A stretch of DNA of 64,000 bases from Psychrobacter submarinus (GCF_904846685.1 NZ_CAJHBQ010000001.1:1240001-1304000); one strand, 5' to 3'; counted from the stretch's first letter, positions 35,458 to 44,974 are shown. Made by a program: numbers and translations. The notes: a model not told the origin generated them from the letters alone.

Positions 35458-36633
35458 GTGCCCCAAAATAACGACAAATCCCAAGACGTAGCAAACGACA
35501 CTTTAGATGCTCAAAGTCAGCACGATATACAAAGAAACAGTATAGACTCTGATACGGTAGCGACCGATAAAGAGCCTCTAGAAGCTAGCGAAGACAAAGT
35601 TAATGATGACGTCGATGGCAGCGTCAAAGATGATGATGCTAATACTGACAAAGAAAATTCGTCACAGGATGTCGACGCTAGCGCGCCTAGCAGTGATGTC
35701 ACCGAAAACCTCAGCGATGAAGACTTCCCAGAAGAGTTCACTGAGGAAGAAAAAGAAACTATCAAAAAAGTCGCCAGCGACGACAACTTAAGTAAAGCCA
35801 AAAGCTCAGCGAGTATCTTAGTCGAGCAGTTCATCGATGCCAAAGAAACTTTTGGCCGCTCCTTAGGCTCATTGTTTACCAGTGCCTTTACTGCGGGGCT
35901 GGAAATTGGCATTAGCTTCTTTGTGATTTTGTCTGCCTTTGCCCTACTCAAGGGTGTCGTACCGGATGACTACGCTATGGTACTGTCCTCCTTACTGTAT
36001 CCGATTGGCTTTATCATCGTGGTCATTGGGCAGTCATTATTATTTACTGAGCAAACCTCTTTATTAAGCCTGCCTGTCCTGAATAAGATTGAGCCTTTGC
36101 ATAAATTGCTACGACTTTGGGGCATCGTTATCGCGGGTAATGTCGTCGGCGGTTGTCTGTTTGCCGCTTTGATGATTGGCCTAGGTCTTAATATGGATCT
36201 ATTTACCGTAAGCGCTATCAATGCTTATGCCGAGCACATTTTAGGCTTTGAGTGGTGGGTAATCTTTGGCAGCGCAGTACTCGCCGGCTGGATGATGGGC
36301 ATTGCCGCCTGGCTTGTGACCTCCGCGCGCGATACCATTAGTCGCATCGTCCTTGTGACACTGATCACAGGGAGTATTGGCTTTTTGGGGCTGCATCACA
36401 GCATCGTTGGCAATATCGAAGTATTCGCCGCCTTAATGTACGGCACTACTGTGGGTATATTAGATTATTTACTATTTTTGGCAGTCGTATTAGCTGGTAA
36501 TACTGTTGGCGGTGTGGTGTTTGTGGCGGTGCTTAAAAACCGTACCTTCTTGTTTGATGTGGCTAAAGTTCGCGAAGAAAGTGCTGAGGATAAGTCTAAC
36601 AAGTTAGCAAGGCTTAACGGTCGCAAGCGTTAA
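35458..36633 (+). CDS. Formate/nitrite transporter-family protein with long acidic N-terminus
   Basis: Residues ~1-115 are dominated by Asp, Ser, Glu and Lys and look disordered. The FNT channel domain follows (about 130-370) with six hydrophobic segments: FTSAFTAGLEIGISFFVILSA, LYPIGFIIVVIGQSLLFTEQT, IVIAGNVVGGCLFAAL, FGSAVLAGWMMGIAAWL, and VVLAGNTVGGVVFVAVL. The paired GN(V/T)VGG motifs are typical of the family. It most resembles the YfdC branch rather than FocA or NirC, so the transported anion is unknown. The start is a GTG with a weak ribosome site, so the exact N-terminus is uncertain. Confidence 0.85.
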   Translation: MPQNNDKSQDVANDTLDAQSQHDIQRNSIDSDTVATDKEPLEASEDKVNDDVDGSVKDDDANTDKENSSQDVDASAPSSDVTENLSDEDFPEEFTEEEKETIKKVASDDNLSKAKSSASILVEQFIDAKETFGRSLGSLFTSAFTAGLEIGISFFVILSAFALLKGVVPDDYAMVLSSLLYPIGFIIVVIGQSLLFTEQTSLLSLPVLNKIEPLHKLLRLWGIVIAGNVVGGCLFAALMIGLGLNMDLFTVSAINAYAEHILGFEWWVIFGSAVLAGWMMGIAAWLVTSARDTISRIVLVTLITGSIGFLGLHHSIVGNIEVFAALMYGTTVGILDYLLFLAVVLAGNTVGGVVFVAVLKNRTFLFDVAKVREESAEDKSNKLARLNGRKR

Positions 36634-36682
36634 AAGTGTCTGGCACTTGCTTAAAGGGACTGATGCTAACCGTTACTTATAG

Positions 36683-36724
36683 AAAATCTCATGACCAGTA
36701 CTATCGCTTGGTCATGAGATTTTT
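36683..36724. terminator. Bidirectional terminator between the FNT and BASS genes
   Basis: A 15-bp perfect stem AAAATCTCATGACCA with TGGTCATGAGATTTT has an 11-nt loop and T/A runs on both sides, between convergent genes. Confidence 0.92.
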
Positions 36725-36752
36725 ATTTTACCTTGTCTCGATCATTTATTGC

Positions 36753-37646
36753 TTAGGCATAAGCTGCTTGTTGCTTTTTGGCTTTACCACTGAATACCTT
36801 GACCAAGATACCGGCGGTGAAGAACATAATCAGCGTATAGATCGCTGGCGTCATCGACATATCATAGTTAGACAATAGCGTCAGCGCCATAAAGATCGAC
36901 AGCGTACTGTTTTGTAGTCCCACTTCCATAGTAATCGAGGTTCTTTGCGCTAAGTTTAAGCCTAATAGCTTACTGGAGAAGTAGCCAAGTGCCATAGTGA
37001 CTAGATTGAGAATTAACGAAACAGGCCCTGTATTCACAAAAGCGTCAACGATAATATCGCGTTGCACATAGCTCAAAAACACCACGAGCATCGCCAAAAA
37101 TGTTACCCCAAATCTAGAAACCAGCACTTGCGAGCTGTCGGCAAGTTTTGGCTTATAGCGTTTAATTATCATACCAATACTAATAGGCAGAATAGTAATC
37201 ACAAAGAGTGAAATCATAGTTTTGGCAATAGGTAGCTGAAATTCAGTACCTGCACCCATAAAGTAAACCAGCGAAAAGCTCAGTACGATAGGAATGGTAA
37301 AGACAGTAATAACGCTAGCAATGGCGGTCATAGTCACTGATAACGCCACATCGCCTTTGGCCAAAAAAGTGAACAGATTGGAGGTGGTGCCGCCCGGACA
37401 TAGCACTAGTAACATGACGCCTACTGCATATTCAGGACGTAGCGGCATAATATTGGCAAGGGCAAAGCCGATAAGCGGTAGCATAATAAGCTGATTGGCT
37501 AAACCTATACTCACCGCTTTAGGGAATTTTACTACGCGTTTGAAGTCATTTACGACCAAGGTCAGACCCATGCCCATCATAATCAAAAATAGACAAATGG
37601 GAATGACGACTGAATTGACAAAGGTGACTAGCTGAACACTTTCCAT
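36753..37646 (-). CDS. Bile acid:sodium symporter-family (BASS) transporter
   Basis: The product is a polytopic membrane protein of ~297 residues with about nine helices. Family signatures include MMGMGLTLVVNDFKRVVKFPKAVSIG at the N-terminus, VLCPGGTTSNLFTFLAKGDVALSVTMTAI in the middle and RTSITMEVGLQNSTLSIFMAL near the end. Bacterial BASS proteins carry organic anions such as pantoate, pyruvate or bile-acid-like molecules with sodium; the substrate is not predictable. The ATG at 37646 has GGAAG five bases upstream, so I prefer it to the ATG four codons earlier (37658). Confidence 0.88.
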   Translation of the reverse strand: MESVQLVTFVNSVVIPICLFLIMMGMGLTLVVNDFKRVVKFPKAVSIGLANQLIMLPLIGFALANIMPLRPEYAVGVMLLVLCPGGTTSNLFTFLAKGDVALSVTMTAIASVITVFTIPIVLSFSLVYFMGAGTEFQLPIAKTMISLFVITILPISIGMIIKRYKPKLADSSQVLVSRFGVTFLAMLVVFLSYVQRDIIVDAFVNTGPVSLILNLVTMALGYFSSKLLGLNLAQRTSITMEVGLQNSTLSIFMALTLLSNYDMSMTPAIYTLIMFFTAGILVKVFSGKAKKQQAAYA

Positions 37647-37874
37647 AACTACTTCCATGTAGTGAAGACCTATTTAGGCCGAAAAATAACGTTATAAATG
37701 AGTATAACGGTACAAGCATAAACTCATTGCTCAGTTTCGACTACTTACCAGTCAACAATAGGCTTTTGTTTTTTAATAATAAAAACGAGGGTATGATTAG
37801 ACAGTAGTTGTCGCAGATAAGAGGTTTGGTTTGAGCTGTAATTTATATATGAGATGACTGATAATAGTAGATAG

Positions 37875-38348
37875 TCATTTGAGATTATCGCTGCTGATGA
37901 CCGCCGTACCGTAAGCAATCGCTTCGACCATACTGCCGAGCTGATTGACATTCGTAACCTCTAAGCGCAGACCATAGACGTGATTATAGCCTTTGCTATG
38001 CGCTTGGGTACGCATACGCACGAGCGCTTCCCGGCGAGCTCGGTCGAGTAGTGTCTCGTAAGTGGTTAAGTTTTTGCCAAATAAGCTCAGCACTTTGGCG
38101 ATGACCATTTTGAAGTAGTCTTGCGCGATGACCACGCTGCCAAGCACAAGCTCGCCTTCACTATCCGCTTGTAACTTGGGGCGATAAAAACGCTCACTTG
38201 AGACGATAATATGACTCAGCTCTTTTTCTGCTACTGATAAACGTCCTAAATGCTGGCGCTCATGGCGCGTACCAAAGAACCAGCCGACGACAAACAAAAT
38301 CAGTAGCGGCGCATAGTTGATCAGCATTTGCGTTAAAGAGTTATTCAT
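37875..38348 (-). CDS. YbjQ-like protein with N-terminal membrane anchor
   Basis: The first ~27 residues include one hydrophobic helix (YAPLLILFVVGWFFGT). The rest (about 45-157) resembles the YbjQ/UPF0145 fold: ELVLGSVVIAQDYFKM, LTTYETLLDRARREALVRM and a closing VNQLGSMVEAIAYGTAV. The canonical first strand is replaced and partly degenerate compared with the next gene. The function of the family is not established. It is the last gene of a four- to five-gene minus-strand group. Confidence 0.72.
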   Translation of the reverse strand: MNNSLTQMLINYAPLLILFVVGWFFGTRHERQHLGRLSVAEKELSHIIVSSERFYRPKLQADSEGELVLGSVVIAQDYFKMVIAKVLSLFGKNLTTYETLLDRARREALVRMRTQAHSKGYNHVYGLRLEVTNVNQLGSMVEAIAYGTAVISSDNLK

Positions 38349-38411
38349 AACCCATCTCTAGTGATAAAAGTCTGACAGCTTAGCGGTATGACTTAATTGT
38401 ATGAAAAGGCA

Positions 38412-38870
38412 CTACTCACCAAAAGGATTAAAGCGTGGTAAGTCATCTGCAGGAGGGTTGGTTGCTGTTGGCTGGCCTTGGTTATTAGGCGCTTGATAAG
38501 ACTGATAACCCGTATCGCTAGGATACGGATTGGATGATGGCTGCTCCTCGGGTACTGCTTTGATGGCAGTGCCGTAGACAAATAGCTCAGAGGCGCCTTG
38601 GGCGATACTAGACGTCGAAAACCGTAGTCCGACTATAGCATCAGCGCCCAACGCTTCAGCTTTGACCACCATACGATCTATCGCTTCTTGGCGCGACTCT
38701 TCTAGTAGCTCAGTATAAGCGGTCAGCTCGCCGCCAACGATGTTTTTTAGACCCGAAAATAAGTCTTTACCGACATGCTTTGAGCGCACGGTACTACCAT
38801 AGACGACATCTAAGCGCTCAGTAATACGATAGCCTGGTAAATGCTCAAGGTTGGAGAGTTGCACGGTCAT
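38412..38870 (-). CDS. YbjQ (UPF0145)-family protein
   Basis: The 152-residue protein has a clear YbjQ domain: GYRITERLDVVYGSTVRS, FSGLKNIVGGELTAYTELLEESRQEAIDRM and ALGADAIVGLRFSTSSI. YbjQ proteins form pentamers in structures; function remains unclear. Its C-terminal ~45 residues are Pro/Asn/Gln-rich and disordered. It starts 12 bp after the YecA-family gene and is followed 63 bp later by the anchored paralogue, so they probably form an operon. Confidence 0.88.
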   Translation of the reverse strand: MTVQLSNLEHLPGYRITERLDVVYGSTVRSKHVGKDLFSGLKNIVGGELTAYTELLEESRQEAIDRMVVKAEALGADAIVGLRFSTSSIAQGASELFVYGTAIKAVPEEQPSSNPYPSDTGYQSYQAPNNQGQPTATNPPADDLPRFNPFGE

Positions 38871-38882
38871 GGAATAGCCCTG

Positions 38883-39443
38883 TTAATCATTGGTATGAAA
38901 TAATAAAAACAGCTCAGTCAAATTACCTTCGATACTATTGGCCATTTGCGCCATTTTCTTATCATCGCTGCGCATTTGTGTCAGCTCTTCATCTTCATCG
39001 TCGATGCCGCTGAATACGACCATAGGCAAGGTTAAAACAGCGACATCTTCAGCTGTCTCTTCGTTCTCAAACCAGTCCTCAGCTTCATCAGCATACATCG
39101 CATCGACAAACCCTATCGACCAAGCGACGATATCTGACTCCTCAGAGAAGTCCATCGCCGTGTCTTCATCCTGCGCATCTTCGTTAAATGGCAGCTCAAT
39201 GGGCTGCTCATTTTTGAGCTCAGCGAGGATAGCTTGACGCCAGCGTTTTACGCCATCTACTACGTTCTCTGGTAGTTTGTCCGCTTGACCATCAAATAGC
39301 GCATCCAACCAGTTAGGCAGTGGACGACCGATCACCGTAGCGGTCAAAAACCCATGGGTGGCGATACTATCGAGCACGTAGAGGCTCTCTTGGTTATCCA
39401 AAAAATCTAGTAATTGATCAAAGCTCAATGGGTTGCTACTCAT
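38883..39443 (-). CDS. YecA/YgfB (UPF0149)-family protein
   Basis: The 186-residue acidic helical protein has SFDQLLDFLDNQ, then YVLDSIATHGFLTATVIGRPLPNWLDALF, which is the UPF0149 core including HGFLTA. The usual C-terminal SEC-C zinc motif is absent, so it is the short type. Function unknown. It leads the YbjQ pair on the same strand. Confidence 0.85.
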   Translation of the reverse strand: MSSNPLSFDQLLDFLDNQESLYVLDSIATHGFLTATVIGRPLPNWLDALFDGQADKLPENVVDGVKRWRQAILAELKNEQPIELPFNEDAQDEDTAMDFSEESDIVAWSIGFVDAMYADEAEDWFENEETAEDVAVLTLPMVVFSGIDDEDEELTQMRSDDKKMAQMANSIEGNLTELFLLFHTND

Positions 39444-39587
39444 GGCGCGCTTCCTTGTCGTTTGGCTGCCGAATTTTAACGCTATTACTCGATTAGGAGG
39501 TTCTATATTAAGAGGTATCCGCTTAGCACGACTAGCGTTGTCTTATGTTAGCTCAGTGTGTTGCCCTTTTAGCAAAGGGCGCGAGAG

Positions 39588-39830
39588 CTAGACCTCGTCA
39601 TCATCCCAGTCGTCGTCCCAGTCGTCGTCGAGATCATCATCGCCATCATCTTCTAAGTCGTCTTTTAGCGCTTTTGCTAGACGCTTTTCTTCTAATAAAT
39701 TATCAATGAGACGACGCTTCTCTAAACTGCTCAGGCGCGTACGGACACTGGTCTCAGCCTCTTCTACCATCTTTGCATCGTCGTCATCGGCAAATTCATC
39801 ATCAAAATCATCAATATCAGGATCACTCAT
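39588..39830 (-). CDS. Small acidic PA3496-like protein
   Basis: The 80-residue, very acidic protein has a central helix SLEKRRLIDNLLEEKRLAKAL that matches the conserved core of PA3496-family putative envelope integrity proteins. It is flanked by Asp-rich tails, including the repetitive DDDWDDDWDDDEV end. There is no signal peptide or membrane segment. The gene is 144 bp before the YecA-family gene on the same strand. Confidence 0.7.
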   Translation of the reverse strand: MSDPDIDDFDDEFADDDDAKMVEEAETSVRTRLSSLEKRRLIDNLLEEKRLAKALKDDLEDDGDDDLDDDWDDDWDDDEV

Positions 39831-39981
39831 GACAAACTCCTATTATTTGTACCAAAAATTCAAAATCATTCAATTTATATATGCCTTATAAAGTCTCTAA
39901 AGTGTCTTGTCAATGCTTTTCGTCATTAAGCGCATTTTATCTTGGTACTGATTCGGTACTGATTTTTATTCTCTAGGCGAT

Positions 39982-41496
39982 TTAAGCTTCACTTTCTGTC
40001 ATCAGCACTGAGTTGCGCACATCGGCTAAGCGCTGCATCATAGCGTCATTACCTCCATCAAATATCGCACATTCACGCTCATAGACTGTAGTTGGGCGCT
40101 TGACGCTTTGTACCTGCACGTAGCTTGCGATCTGTTTTAGACCTACTTGAGGCAGTAATATAAGCATCTGCTCTTTTTTGCCGACGCTCGCGAGCAGCTG
40201 AGTCATCGCTTCTGCTCGCGCTTCATCACTGACGCCTACTTTTGCCGGTAGCGCAAAGCGAGACAGCTCAATATGCTTATCATGAATGATTTTATTAAGC
40301 ATCAAATACAGCTTGCCTAGCATGACTCCGGCCAGTGCTACTTTTGCGTGGCTATTATCTGCTTTGAGCACCGCTATAGCGCCATTTTCATCAAAGTGCG
40401 GCTCATTGACCGCGCTAATTCCTATTAATAAAGGCTGCTTTAACAGTTCAGTCAAAGCTTGCTGCAGGAGCTGAGTACATAAGGCTAGATAAGGCACACG
40501 CGTCTCTGGCGCTAAAAGCTCGAGCATGTTGTACTCGTCATGAAAGCTAATATGTACACTTACCGTCTCAAGGGTGCGAGAAGAAGATAAACTAGAGCCC
40601 TGCGCGCTAGGTTTAGCCGCATCATACCCTTTGGCGCTTGCCATATCAGTTGTATGACTTTGAGTGGTATCCGCGTCATGCTGCGCTTGGTCCGGTCTAG
40701 AAGCGCGCGCCGCGCTCGCATTACTTTGAGCGGCACTGCTGCTGGCTGAGTGAGTATCGGTTGAGTGTGTGTCCGCTGATTGCTGAGACTTGAGATAAGC
40801 ATTTAGCTCACTATGTATAGTAGCCGTATTGACTGCGGCGGCTTTAGTATTTGCTGACGCACTAGCGCTGTCATCAAGCGCGGCTTGCGCATAAGCCTCA
40901 GTCTCGCTTTGCTGACTGATCTCATCAGGATAACGGCTATGAGCCTGCGCTCGGCGCGCATACTGCTCACGATGCACATCTTCTATATCTTGACTTAGCG
41001 CGCTGATCTGCTCTTTTGTCGGCCGCGCAACATAGCTATAGACCAATAATAGCAATAAATGCAAAATCATCGAGCCAATCACAAACGGCCACTGCATGGT
41101 GATAATCTCACCTTTGCTGATGTCCTTTAAGGTGAGCGCGACGCTACCGATCACCGCATCGCCATTAGTCGCTATTTGGCTAATCGTATTGCCTTGTTGC
41201 ATAGGCGCATTACCTACGGGCACTAACACCTCATCGTTGTTATCTTTAATGACCAATCGCGTGACATCTTGCTCACTAGTATAGCGATTGGCGATAACGC
41301 TCAGGCTGACCCGGTCTTGATTCTCTAAAGACAAGCGCGCCTCATCGATAAGCTGAGCGACCATCTGCTCGCCTTTTAGCTGACGACTGTTGCTCAACTG
41401 CTGATCAGTACTAATGACTAACAGTAAGGTTTGCAAACAAAAACTAATCAAGATTATGATGGCAAACAATCCTTGCCGCGGCGCTAAATAAGTCAT
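39982..41496 (-). CDS. Smp/AhpA-like inner membrane protein
   Basis: The product has ~504 residues. Two helices (LFAIIILISFCLQTLLLVIST and WPFVIGSMILHLLLLLVYSYV) enclose a ~110-residue periplasmic region, followed by a long cytoplasmic part with Ala/Ser/Gln/Asp-rich low complexity (about 220-330) and a structured end. The topology and divergent position next to serB match E. coli smp (ytjB, AhpA family). The frame is open further up to 41574; I chose the ATG at 41496 because it lies just before the first helix. No function beyond membrane association is known. Confidence 0.7.
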   Translation of the reverse strand: MTYLAPRQGLFAIIILISFCLQTLLLVISTDQQLSNSRQLKGEQMVAQLIDEARLSLENQDRVSLSVIANRYTSEQDVTRLVIKDNNDEVLVPVGNAPMQQGNTISQIATNGDAVIGSVALTLKDISKGEIITMQWPFVIGSMILHLLLLLVYSYVARPTKEQISALSQDIEDVHREQYARRAQAHSRYPDEISQQSETEAYAQAALDDSASASANTKAAAVNTATIHSELNAYLKSQQSADTHSTDTHSASSSAAQSNASAARASRPDQAQHDADTTQSHTTDMASAKGYDAAKPSAQGSSLSSSRTLETVSVHISFHDEYNMLELLAPETRVPYLALCTQLLQQALTELLKQPLLIGISAVNEPHFDENGAIAVLKADNSHAKVALAGVMLGKLYLMLNKIIHDKHIELSRFALPAKVGVSDEARAEAMTQLLASVGKKEQMLILLPQVGLKQIASYVQVQSVKRPTTVYERECAIFDGGNDAMMQRLADVRNSVLMTESEA

Positions 41497-41912
41497 GGTA
41501 GAGTAAACTTTTTTATAAGAAAGAATGAAAAAACGACACTGTCTATCGTTTTGTGATCGTTTTAGGAAAAGCATAAGGTCAAGTAGCGGCTAACGGCTCT
41601 ATAGATAAGCTAACTGGTGCTTGGCAAGCTCAGTTTTATCGCCGAACGCTAACGCGCTTATAGCTACTATATCATCATCACGGCTATCATAGTTTATGGC
41701 GATAATAAATTTAATGCTCTAAGGTTTAAGCCTAAACTTTCATCCATTTTGCTGTCGTTAAATTAGCGAGCTATTTAGCGCTATTGGCCACCTTTGCGTC
41801 TGCCATGAGGCTTTTTTGCATGCTAGATAGTTTGTGCCTCACATATAGGCTTAGCGTACTAAAGCTGTTATTATTCCTAATCTTATCTGTGCATACAAGG
41901 GACAATTTAGCC
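41497..41912. other. Divergent smp/serB intergenic region
   Basis: About 416 bp hold the promoters of both genes. The serB frame remains open upstream to 41784, but that stretch has no ribosome site and does not resemble SerB. No hairpin stands out. Confidence 0.5.
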
Positions 41913-43211
41913 ATGCCAAAAAATACGCCTTACTCGTTACCAAAAGACAGCAAAGCATGGCAACAAGCCGTCGATTCTGTCGCCGCGCTGCTACCTAGTG
42001 GCACAAGCTTGAGCGACTTTGATGCCTTGCAGTCGCTACCGGTGTTTGCTTTGATTGTGGTGCTACCCGCCCATGTGCCGGCGCTAGATATCCATAACTA
42101 TGTACAATCTTGGGTGGATGAGCAGCCAAGTTGGCATTTGGTCACGGTAGCCGAAGATGCTGAGGCGAACTTTATTGAGGTTGATGTCAATGTCGCCACA
42201 AGCGACGCCGCTGCTAATGCTCAAACACAAGACACCACCCAATCGGCGTTTGTCCCTGCACAAGTGTTCCGCTATCTGCTAGTACCGGCGACAGATACCT
42301 TAATGCATCCGGCCAAAAAGGTGGCCGCAGCGCATATTATCGACGATCAGTTAACGACTCGTCTGCGTCGTGACTTGGCTCAGCACTATACTGATAATCA
42401 AAGTACGGGCAATCAAAGCACTGATAATCAAAGTACAGGCAATCAAAGTTCAGAAAATGAAAGTACGGACAACGAAAGTACGGGCAACGAAGTCACGCCA
42501 AGCTTAGATAGCGAGAATTTAGTCGACTGTCATATCTTATCTATCGGTCACATGCTACGCACGCACAAGTTGGCTTGTTTTGACATGGACTCCACGCTCA
42601 TTGAACAAGAAGTCATCGTTGAGCTGGCCAAAACTGCAGGTATTGGAGCAGAAGTTGAGGCCATCACTGAGGCGGCTATGCGCGGTGAGATCGATTTTGA
42701 TGAGTCTTTTGCCAGACGAGTCGCACTGCTTGAAGGCATTCCAACGACAGTGCTCGATGAGATTTGTGCGCGTCTGAAGATCTCTACCGGCGCTCATACT
42801 ACAATCACTGCGCTAAAGGCTCTTGGCTATCATACGATACTCGTCTCAGGCGGCTTTACCTACTTCGCTGATTATGTCGCTGAGCGCCTCGGTATCGATG
42901 AGGTGCATGCCAACTTTTTGGATATAGAAGAAGGCGAAGTCACCGGGCATATTCAATTGCCTATCGTCAATGGTGATAAAAAAGCGGCCATCGTTCAGCA
43001 GACCGCTGAGCGCTTAGGTATTGAGATGACGCAAGTGGTCTGTGTGGGTGATGGCGCTAATGATTTACCGATGATGGCGCTTGCCGATTTAGGCGTCGCC
43101 TATAACGCTAAGCCTATCGTCCAAGCCCGCGCCGATGCTGCAGTCAATGTCACCGGACTAGAAGGCGTACTCTACGCGCTTGGCTATCCTGAACTATCGC
43201 CGGTGTCCTAA
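41913..43211 (+). CDS. serB: Phosphoserine phosphatase SerB
   Basis: SerB carries out the last step of serine synthesis, phosphoserine to serine. The ~432-residue product has an N-terminal ACT-like region, then a HAD phosphatase domain with the nucleophile motif FDMDSTLIEQE (D224, D226), the cap MRGEIDFDESFARRVALLEG, the SGGFTYFAD motif and the terminal GDGANDLPMM. The linker between the two (about residues 160-195) is an Asn/Gln/Ser/Thr repeat encoded by a minisatellite. The start at 41913 has AAGGGAC upstream; the extra upstream 43 codons are rejected. It is longer than E. coli SerB (322), mainly from the linker and N-terminal region. Confidence 0.93.
   Translation: MPKNTPYSLPKDSKAWQQAVDSVAALLPSGTSLSDFDALQSLPVFALIVVLPAHVPALDIHNYVQSWVDEQPSWHLVTVAEDAEANFIEVDVNVATSDAAANAQTQDTTQSAFVPAQVFRYLLVPATDTLMHPAKKVAAAHIIDDQLTTRLRRDLAQHYTDNQSTGNQSTDNQSTGNQSSENESTDNESTGNEVTPSLDSENLVDCHILSIGHMLRTHKLACFDMDSTLIEQEVIVELAKTAGIGAEVEAITEAAMRGEIDFDESFARRVALLEGIPTTVLDEICARLKISTGAHTTITALKALGYHTILVSGGFTYFADYVAERLGIDEVHANFLDIEEGEVTGHIQLPIVNGDKKAAIVQQTAERLGIEMTQVVCVGDGANDLPMMALADLGVAYNAKPIVQARADAAVNVTGLEGVLYALGYPELSPVS
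42391..42492 (+). repeat. 30-bp (2 x 15) tandem repeat inside serB
   Basis: Three 30-bp units, at 42391, 42421 and 42451, plus part of a fourth each encode two variants of (D/G)NQST. The first two differ at only a few positions; the later ones change Gln to Glu. The repeat is in frame, in the interdomain linker. Confidence 0.9.
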
Positions 43212-43417
43212 GTCTACTAAGTATAAAATGGGGCAAGTCCTTTTATCGTCCATTTAGCTCGTCACGCTCGGCCAACATCAGCACTTGGCTTAGCGTATGA
43301 GCATTTTTGTAGTTTGTAGTTTGTAGATCGCAGTCGCAGTACCTCGGACGCTAAATGCCGCCTCCGTAAGTGTATCAATCCTCTTTAGTTGTTTCATTGT
43401 TATAAGGAATGTCAATA

Positions 43418-44416
43418 ATGACATCACCCTCACCGCGGCCAAATACGCCGCCCACCCATCGGCCTAACGCCTCTTCCCTTGATAAATCAGCTCAACCTAA
43501 GTCGCTCTTTGGTGTCTACATAAAGGGCATGGCCATGGGCGCCGCTGACATCGTTCCTGGCGTCTCGGGCGGTACTATCGCTTTAATCGCGGGTATTTAT
43601 CAGCGCCTAATCAACGCTTTGGGTAGTATTGGGCCGAGTCTTTGGCAAGTGTTTCGTACTGATGGCGGCATCAAAGGCTTGCTTGCCGTCTGGCGACAAG
43701 TTGATGCGACTTTTTTATTGGTTTTGCTATTAGGTATCGTGACTAGCTTTGCCACTTTAGCCGGCATGATTAAGTACTTACTAGACAATCAACCTTTACT
43801 TATTTGGTCGTTTTTCTTCGGCTTAGTTGTCGCTACTGTCGTGATCTTATTGAGCGAGATTAAGCGCTGGACGGCGGCGCGCGCAAGCTTATTTATCGCA
43901 GGATTACTCATTGCAGTCTTTATTAGCCAGTTACCGATATCTTCTGCTACGCCAAGCTTGCCGTACTTGTTTTTTGCCGGAGCGATTGCGATTTGTGCGA
44001 TGATTCTGCCTGGTATTTCAGGCTCATTTATCTTACTGCTCATGGGCGCTTATGATGCGGTGCTAGAAGCGGTAGATACCTTTAATTTGACCGTTATTTT
44101 TACCTTAATGGCAGGCATGCTGACGGGATTGCTACTCTTTACCCGACTGCTAAAATGGCTATTATCAAAGTATTATCAAGCGACTCTAGCTTTATTAACA
44201 GGCTTTATCGCCGGCTCTTTAGTCAAAGTTTGGCCATGGAAAGTGGATGCACTCGGTACGCTCAATAGCGAGGCGACTCATAATGTCATGCCTTGGCACT
44301 ACCCGACTGGCGCGCAGTGGCTAACGACTGTAGGACTAATGATTCTAGGCGCAGTTCTAGTATCACTGCTGTCTTGGTGGGGACATCAAAGCAAACAAAC
44401 CCGCGCTAACTTTTAA
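43418..44416 (+). CDS. DUF368-family membrane protein
   Basis: The product of ~332 residues has about eight to nine helices. The DUF368 hallmark GMAMGAADIVPGVSGGTIALIAGIYQRLI sits after a short polar N-terminus, and the second-half counterpart AICAMILPGISGSFILLLMGAYD repeats it, consistent with an inverted duplicated transporter. Recent work on family members links them to undecaprenyl phosphate flipping; applying this here is inference. The ATG at 43418 is spaced properly from TAAGGA, whereas the ATG at 43409 overlaps it. Confidence 0.88.
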   Translation: MTSPSPRPNTPPTHRPNASSLDKSAQPKSLFGVYIKGMAMGAADIVPGVSGGTIALIAGIYQRLINALGSIGPSLWQVFRTDGGIKGLLAVWRQVDATFLLVLLLGIVTSFATLAGMIKYLLDNQPLLIWSFFFGLVVATVVILLSEIKRWTAARASLFIAGLLIAVFISQLPISSATPSLPYLFFAGAIAICAMILPGISGSFILLLMGAYDAVLEAVDTFNLTVIFTLMAGMLTGLLLFTRLLKWLLSKYYQATLALLTGFIAGSLVKVWPWKVDALGTLNSEATHNVMPWHYPTGAQWLTTVGLMILGAVLVSLLSWWGHQSKQTRANF

Positions 44417-44572
44417 TGATTAGTAATAAGTGATAAGCGATAAATAATAAGGATACAAAACCTAAAAAAACAGACGTCAACTGTTGTCGCAACCGCACTT
44501 TTCTCGCTTTAGCTTTTGTCTTTTTGCTTTCATAATAAGTCATTGGAATTCACCTTATGAATAGCGAGATGA

Positions 44573-44974
44573 ATGATGTTATCGACTGTATTTTCTATGG
44601 CGAGTATTGAGACTTTAAGTGCGGCTGGCAATACGAGCGCTTTGTTGGGTTATGGTATATTAGCCAGTCTCATTGTCGCCATTAGCTTGTCTTCGCAGCG
44701 CTGGCTGCTATGGTATGTATTAGGCGGCGTCGCCTATTGGTTAGCTGTTGAGGTGATACATAGTGGACTGATGCTCTGGACCTCGCTCTCAGAGTGGCAT
44801 GGCTATGTAGCGGCGATGGGAATCAGCTGGCTACCCTTATTTGCATGGGTATTGTATCGCGCCCTGCGTTTTGAGGACGTCAGTCAAGCGATGGAGCAAG
44901 AGCGCGCACTCGCAGCAGCCCGTTACGTCGAGCACTCGCCTATCTATGATGACTATCAGCCACGATTTGAGTGA
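44573..44974 (+). CDS. Small membrane protein of unknown function
   Basis: The 133-residue protein has three hydrophobic segments (SALLGYGILASLIVAISL, LLWYVLGGVAYWLAVEVI, YVAAMGISWLPLFAWVLY) and a charged C-terminal tail (FEDVSQAMEQERALAAARYVEH). I do not recognise the family. It follows the DUF368 gene in the same direction after ~155 bp and ends before a strong terminator, so it is probably expressed. Confidence 0.65.
   Translation: MMLSTVFSMASIETLSAAGNTSALLGYGILASLIVAISLSSQRWLLWYVLGGVAYWLAVEVIHSGLMLWTSLSEWHGYVAAMGISWLPLFAWVLYRALRFEDVSQAMEQERALAAARYVEHSPIYDDYQPRFE

Noticed and set aside
41784..41912. 43-codon N-terminal extension of SerB
   Set aside because: A ribosome site precedes the ATG at 41913, and the upstream part does not resemble SerB.
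42391..42492. Possible CRISPR-like repeat array
   Set aside because: The units are contiguous, in frame inside serB and have no spacers.
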